Part shown: in pieces, positions 6,305-8,381 of the stretch
How positions within the stretch are numbered: the first letter of the stretch is position 1
Layout of the letters: each line of letters opens with the position of its first letter
Source: CAYUNA01 sp047629355
Lineage (GTDB): Bacteria; Bacteroidota; Bacteroidia; Chitinophagales; Saprospiraceae
Assembly (NCBI GenBank): GCA_047629355.1
Contig: JBLHWU010000256.1
Span: 1-8,381 of the forward strand
Length of the DNA stretch: 8,381 nt
Reading direction: 5' to 3'
Position numbers and translations under genes: made by a program
Notes under the pieces: model-generated
What the model was told of the DNA's origin: nothing
What the model saw: only the letters and a program-made list of their open reading frames with translations
The model's database searches: none

Positions 6305-8020
6305 TTATTTTGCAAGGACAATTTTTCCTATACTGCGTTTATTTTCAGTAGAAACTTGTAAAAAATAGGTCCCATTTACCACTTCTTTTTTAGATAAGTC
6401 TAATTCATTCCAACCTTGTTGCACCTTCCTTTCTTCTACTAAAATTATTTGACCTAAAACGTCTATTATTTCAAGTTGAATAATTTCATTACCGACATTT
6501 TCTATAAAAAAACTCAATTCATTCTTAACTGGATTTGGTGCAATTCTTAATGCTTTACTTTCCGTTTTAAAAACAAAATCCGTGCTTACTGGATTTTCAA
6601 AAACATTGCCGTTGACCAACGTAAGTATAGACAAAGGTGGCAAAGTGATTTCTAAGGCATCGATTTGCCCCAATTCAGCGGTGTTTTCTATTTCAGAAGT
6701 CAAATAAGCAGCATAAGTTTCTGGTACATTGAGTCCACTCAAATCAACCGTTTTAACCACTTCACTATCATTCAACAAAACAATCGTGAATGCCTCCATA
6801 TCCGTATTTTCAAAAGCTGCAACATGCACATTTTCATCATTGGTAATCGCTTCTACTCGTTGTGCATTTGGACGAATATAACGAAAAAACTGCTTACAAA
6901 CAAAATATTTTTTTGACAACTCCTCTGTTCCTCGCATCAAAGAAAAGTCATTCAATTCAGCACTACTACCTTGCCACCACATCCACGTTTCTGTATTGCC
7001 TTCCACCAATGAGGACCAGATAGCTTTCCCCAAATCATAAGCCCCCAAAACGACTTCATCATTGGCAAAACTATACTGCCAATCATCCCCTTGCCCACCT
7101 CCTTCAGTCATCCAAACTGGCTTATTATTAGGATTCGCATACAGGCTTTGGTAATCGTTCCAAACGCTAGCTCGCTGGTCATCAATTTTATTCAAATCCA
7201 AAAAATTATTGACATCAGAAAAATTGCTGATATAACCATGTCCAGCCCAAGCATCCAATAAATTCAAGGCTTCTGCATCTTCTGATAGTTTAAAACTATA
7301 GCTATATGGATGATTCCCGACCTCCAATTCAATCAAATTTTCTGCCCCAACAATTTTCACATTTGGATAAGCATTTTTGACAATAGGCATTGCATTTTTT
7401 ATCATTTCTGAAAACCATTCAAAGTAATAAACGCAAGAATTGTAAGACTCTTGAAACAAAGGCTCATTTTGCGGACTCAATGCATACAAATCAATGCCTT
7501 CTGATTCATAAAGCGCAATGCCATCAATAAGCCATTGAGCAAATTCGTCGTACTTTTCAGGGCAAAGTGTTCCTCCTTCTTTTGCTCCAAATGGGTGTGG
7601 TTCATCTGAAATTTCATCATCAATAATCGCACATTTCATATCCGCAGGCGGCGACCATACGCTTACCATAAATTTTAATGGAACATTCAATTCCGTTGCT
7701 TTTTGCTGTAAACCTGCGACGACCGGACGTTGTTCTTCCCAATTGGAGTCCTGAAAGTGATAAGGAACCTGAATGGTCGTGTCTTCTGGCGGATAATATT
7801 CATTGCGCCAGATGGTGATGCCCAAATCCTGAAGTATCAATTCCGCCCATGCTTCGGTAAAATGTGGCCCGTCTTCCCACCATTCTTCTTGTGCGCCAAA
7901 AAAACCAAAGCCTTCTATGGTTTGATGCTGGATGGTTCGGTCAATCGTTACGGTTACGTTTTGCGTAGCGGCAATATTGGCAAGGAAGCAGAAGGAAAGA
8001 ATGAGTATTTTTTGTCGCAT
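6305..8020 (-). CDS. Secreted GH30-type glycoside hydrolase with T9SS C-terminal sorting domain
   Basis: The 571-residue protein is predicted to be exported by Sec through a signal peptide (about 1-19) and then by the type IX system to the cell surface or medium. The catalytic (beta/alpha)8 domain starts around residue 22 (IEGFGFFGA at 35-43), with the SVWSPPADMK segment (120-129) typical of GH30. Glu186 in SPQNEP is the likely acid/base and Glu306 in WMTEGGG the likely nucleophile, the clan GH-A arrangement at the ends of strands 4 and 7. WMWWQGSS (346-353) lies in the last barrel strand. Residues about 385-470 look like the beta-sandwich that accompanies GH30 barrels. Residues 494-571 (APNPVKNELSF, IIDVLGQ, GTYFLQVS, terminal KIVLAK) are a classic type A T9SS sorting domain. 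GH30 includes glucuronoxylanases, beta-glucosidases, endo-beta-1,6-galactanases and glucanases; I cannot choose between them. No carbohydrate-binding module is seen. The ATG at 8018-8020 directly precedes the signal peptide after an A/T-rich leader. Confidence 0.92.
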   Translation of the reverse strand: MRQKILILSFCFLANIAATQNVTVTIDRTIQHQTIEGFGFFGAQEEWWEDGPHFTEAWAELILQDLGITIWRNEYYPPEDTTIQVPYHFQDSNWEEQRPVVAGLQQKATELNVPLKFMVSVWSPPADMKCAIIDDEISDEPHPFGAKEGGTLCPEKYDEFAQWLIDGIALYESEGIDLYALSPQNEPLFQESYNSCVYYFEWFSEMIKNAMPIVKNAYPNVKIVGAENLIELEVGNHPYSYSFKLSEDAEALNLLDAWAGHGYISNFSDVNNFLDLNKIDDQRASVWNDYQSLYANPNNKPVWMTEGGGQGDDWQYSFANDEVVLGAYDLGKAIWSSLVEGNTETWMWWQGSSAELNDFSLMRGTEELSKKYFVCKQFFRYIRPNAQRVEAITNDENVHVAAFENTDMEAFTIVLLNDSEVVKTVDLSGLNVPETYAAYLTSEIENTAELGQIDALEITLPPLSILTLVNGNVFENPVSTDFVFKTESKALRIAPNPVKNELSFFIENVGNEIIQLEIIDVLGQIILVEERKVQQGWNELDLSKKEVVNGTYFLQVSTENKRSIGKIVLAK

Positions 8021-8045
8021 TTTTTTATATGATTTTAAGCAGTTC

Positions 8046-8161
8046 TACTTTAAGAAATCCGATGCAAAAACAAAGAAAGTTTCAAGGAGAAAATGGTTTT
8101 AAAACCATTTTGCTCCCTCAAACTCCCTCTTGATAGACAACGACACAAGAGTCTTAAAGTA
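8046..8161. repeat. TA-flanked palindromic element upstream of the hydrolase gene; candidate MITE
   Basis: TACTTTAAGA (8046-8055) is a perfect inverted repeat of TCTTAAAGTA (8152-8161), so the ends read CTTTAAGA/TCTTAAAG between TA dinucleotides. Nearly concentric with this is a strong inner palindrome: AAAATGGTTTT (8090-8100) directly abuts its complement AAAACCATTTT (8101-8111). It is extended by GGAG (8086-8089) against CTCC (8113-8116) with one bulged G, and by GTTT (8079-8082) against AAAC (8120-8123). The intermediate arms pair poorly, and the right arm holds a small hairpin of its own (CTCTTG 8127-8132 with CAAGAG 8146-8151). It may be an old palindromic insertion or a transcriptional element. 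It lies 26 bp upstream of the hydrolase ATG, so the promoter of the hydrolase-kinase unit must lie in or beyond it. The TA flanks could be chance in AT-rich DNA. Confidence 0.5.
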
Positions 8162-8186
8162 AAATTAGTAACTTTTGATAAAATGA

Positions 8187-8213
8187 TAGCTGAGGCGGGT
8201 GAGACCTCAGCTA
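8187..8213. terminator. 9-bp GC-rich hairpin, possible terminator of a gene beyond the right edge
   Basis: TAGCTGAGG (8187-8195) pairs perfectly with CCTCAGCTA (8205-8213) around a 9-nt loop. On the plus strand it is followed by CGTTTTGCTTC and on the minus strand by TCATTTTATC, so both sides have only a weak T-tract. No gene in the window ends at it. It could terminate leftward transcription entering from the right of the window and so insulate the hydrolase gene, or it could be another dispersed intergenic hairpin. The stem is certain; the function is inferred. Confidence 0.4.
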
Positions 8214-8236
8214 CGTTTTGCTTCATTTGATTAAGA

Positions 8237-8381
8237 TAAGTAACGGACGCTAATTAAGTAACGATAAAATAATAAGTCCGACAAGTTAGACAGTGGATAA
8301 TTTTTCTCAGTTTTTACTTGAAAGAAGGATAATTGTTGATACTTTGACTGATTTCAAGTGAAAAATGAGGGAAATTTGCCC
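8237..8381. mobile_element. Probable end of another TA-type palindromic element, cut by the window edge
   Basis: TAAGTAACG at 8237-8245 is identical to the first nine bases at the left boundary of the 162-bp element (TA duplication plus AGTAACG), and the same word recurs at 8255-8263 after GACGCTAAT. Further in, a long imperfect hairpin is visible: 8299-8323 pairs with 8352-8376, with 21 of 25 positions Watson-Crick and three of the other four as G-T wobbles. The loop is about 28 nt (8324-8351). A GG/CC pair (8295-8296 with 8379-8380) continues outward past a small internal loop. No open reading frame of note occurs. If the hairpin centre near 8337.5 is the element's centre, the opposite end should lie about 55 bp beyond the window. 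Confidence 0.5.

Noticed and set aside
7730..8032. Plus-strand open frame overlapping the start of the hydrolase gene
   Set aside because: Lies antisense within a well-supported CDS, with no recognisable motif; a shadow frame.
8040..8068. Bacteroidota-type promoter for the hydrolase gene (minus strand TTTG, 17 nt, TAGAACTG)
   Set aside because: Spacing is 17 instead of about 19 and the -7 box matches TAnnTTTG poorly; it also overlaps the palindromic element. Not strong enough to annotate.

Overview
The window looks like a Bacteroidota chromosome segment, probably from a free-living, polysaccharide-degrading lineage of the Saprospiraceae type (the lineage is an inference). The clearest sign is a secreted glycoside hydrolase ending in a type IX secretion (Por) C-terminal sorting domain, a system confined to this phylum. 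Supporting signs are AT-rich DNA, A-rich leaders without Shine-Dalgarno motifs, and a TPR/HisKA_3 sensor kinase of a kind common in the phylum.

Layout, left to right. (1) Bases 1-78 are the last 25 codons of a gene that reads like the C-terminus of an RND membrane-fusion (adaptor) protein. (2) Bases 79-254 are an intercistronic spacer built from heptamer repeats of the type GTCAGAA, arranged as a long nested inverted repeat. (3) Bases 255-3356 encode a full-length RND efflux permease of 1033 residues. (4) Bases 3361-3410 hold another heptamer-type inverted repeat (GGTAGAC units) just after its stop codon. (5) Bases 3432-4472 are a decayed gene for an exported, probably outer-membrane beta-barrel protein, broken by two frameshifts, an internal stop and two small inserted elements. 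(6) Bases 4535-8020, minus strand, are a tight two-gene unit: a GH30-type secreted glycoside hydrolase, then 6 bp later a TPR-containing histidine kinase of the NarX/LiaS (HisKA_3) class. (7) Bases 8021-8381 carry no gene, but three structured repeats and what looks like one end of a further mobile element.

Genes together. The adaptor and permease form an RND efflux operon whose outer-membrane factor is not in the window; it may lie upstream or elsewhere. The GH30 enzyme and the kinase are almost certainly co-transcribed. No response regulator is visible, so the kinase's partner must be encoded outside the window.

The most interesting content is non-coding. A 162-bp full-length imperfect palindrome sits between TA dinucleotides at 4125-4290. 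Removing it with one TA exactly restores the reading frame of the broken gene, which is the signature of a MITE mobilised by an IS630/Tc1-mariner-type transposase. A 49-bp TA-flanked relative (4414-4466), a third copy of the same terminal motif at 8237 running off the window edge, and a TA-flanked palindrome upstream of the hydrolase (8046-8161) suggest an active or recently active family of small palindromic elements. I see no RNA genes, CRISPR array or complete transposase gene.
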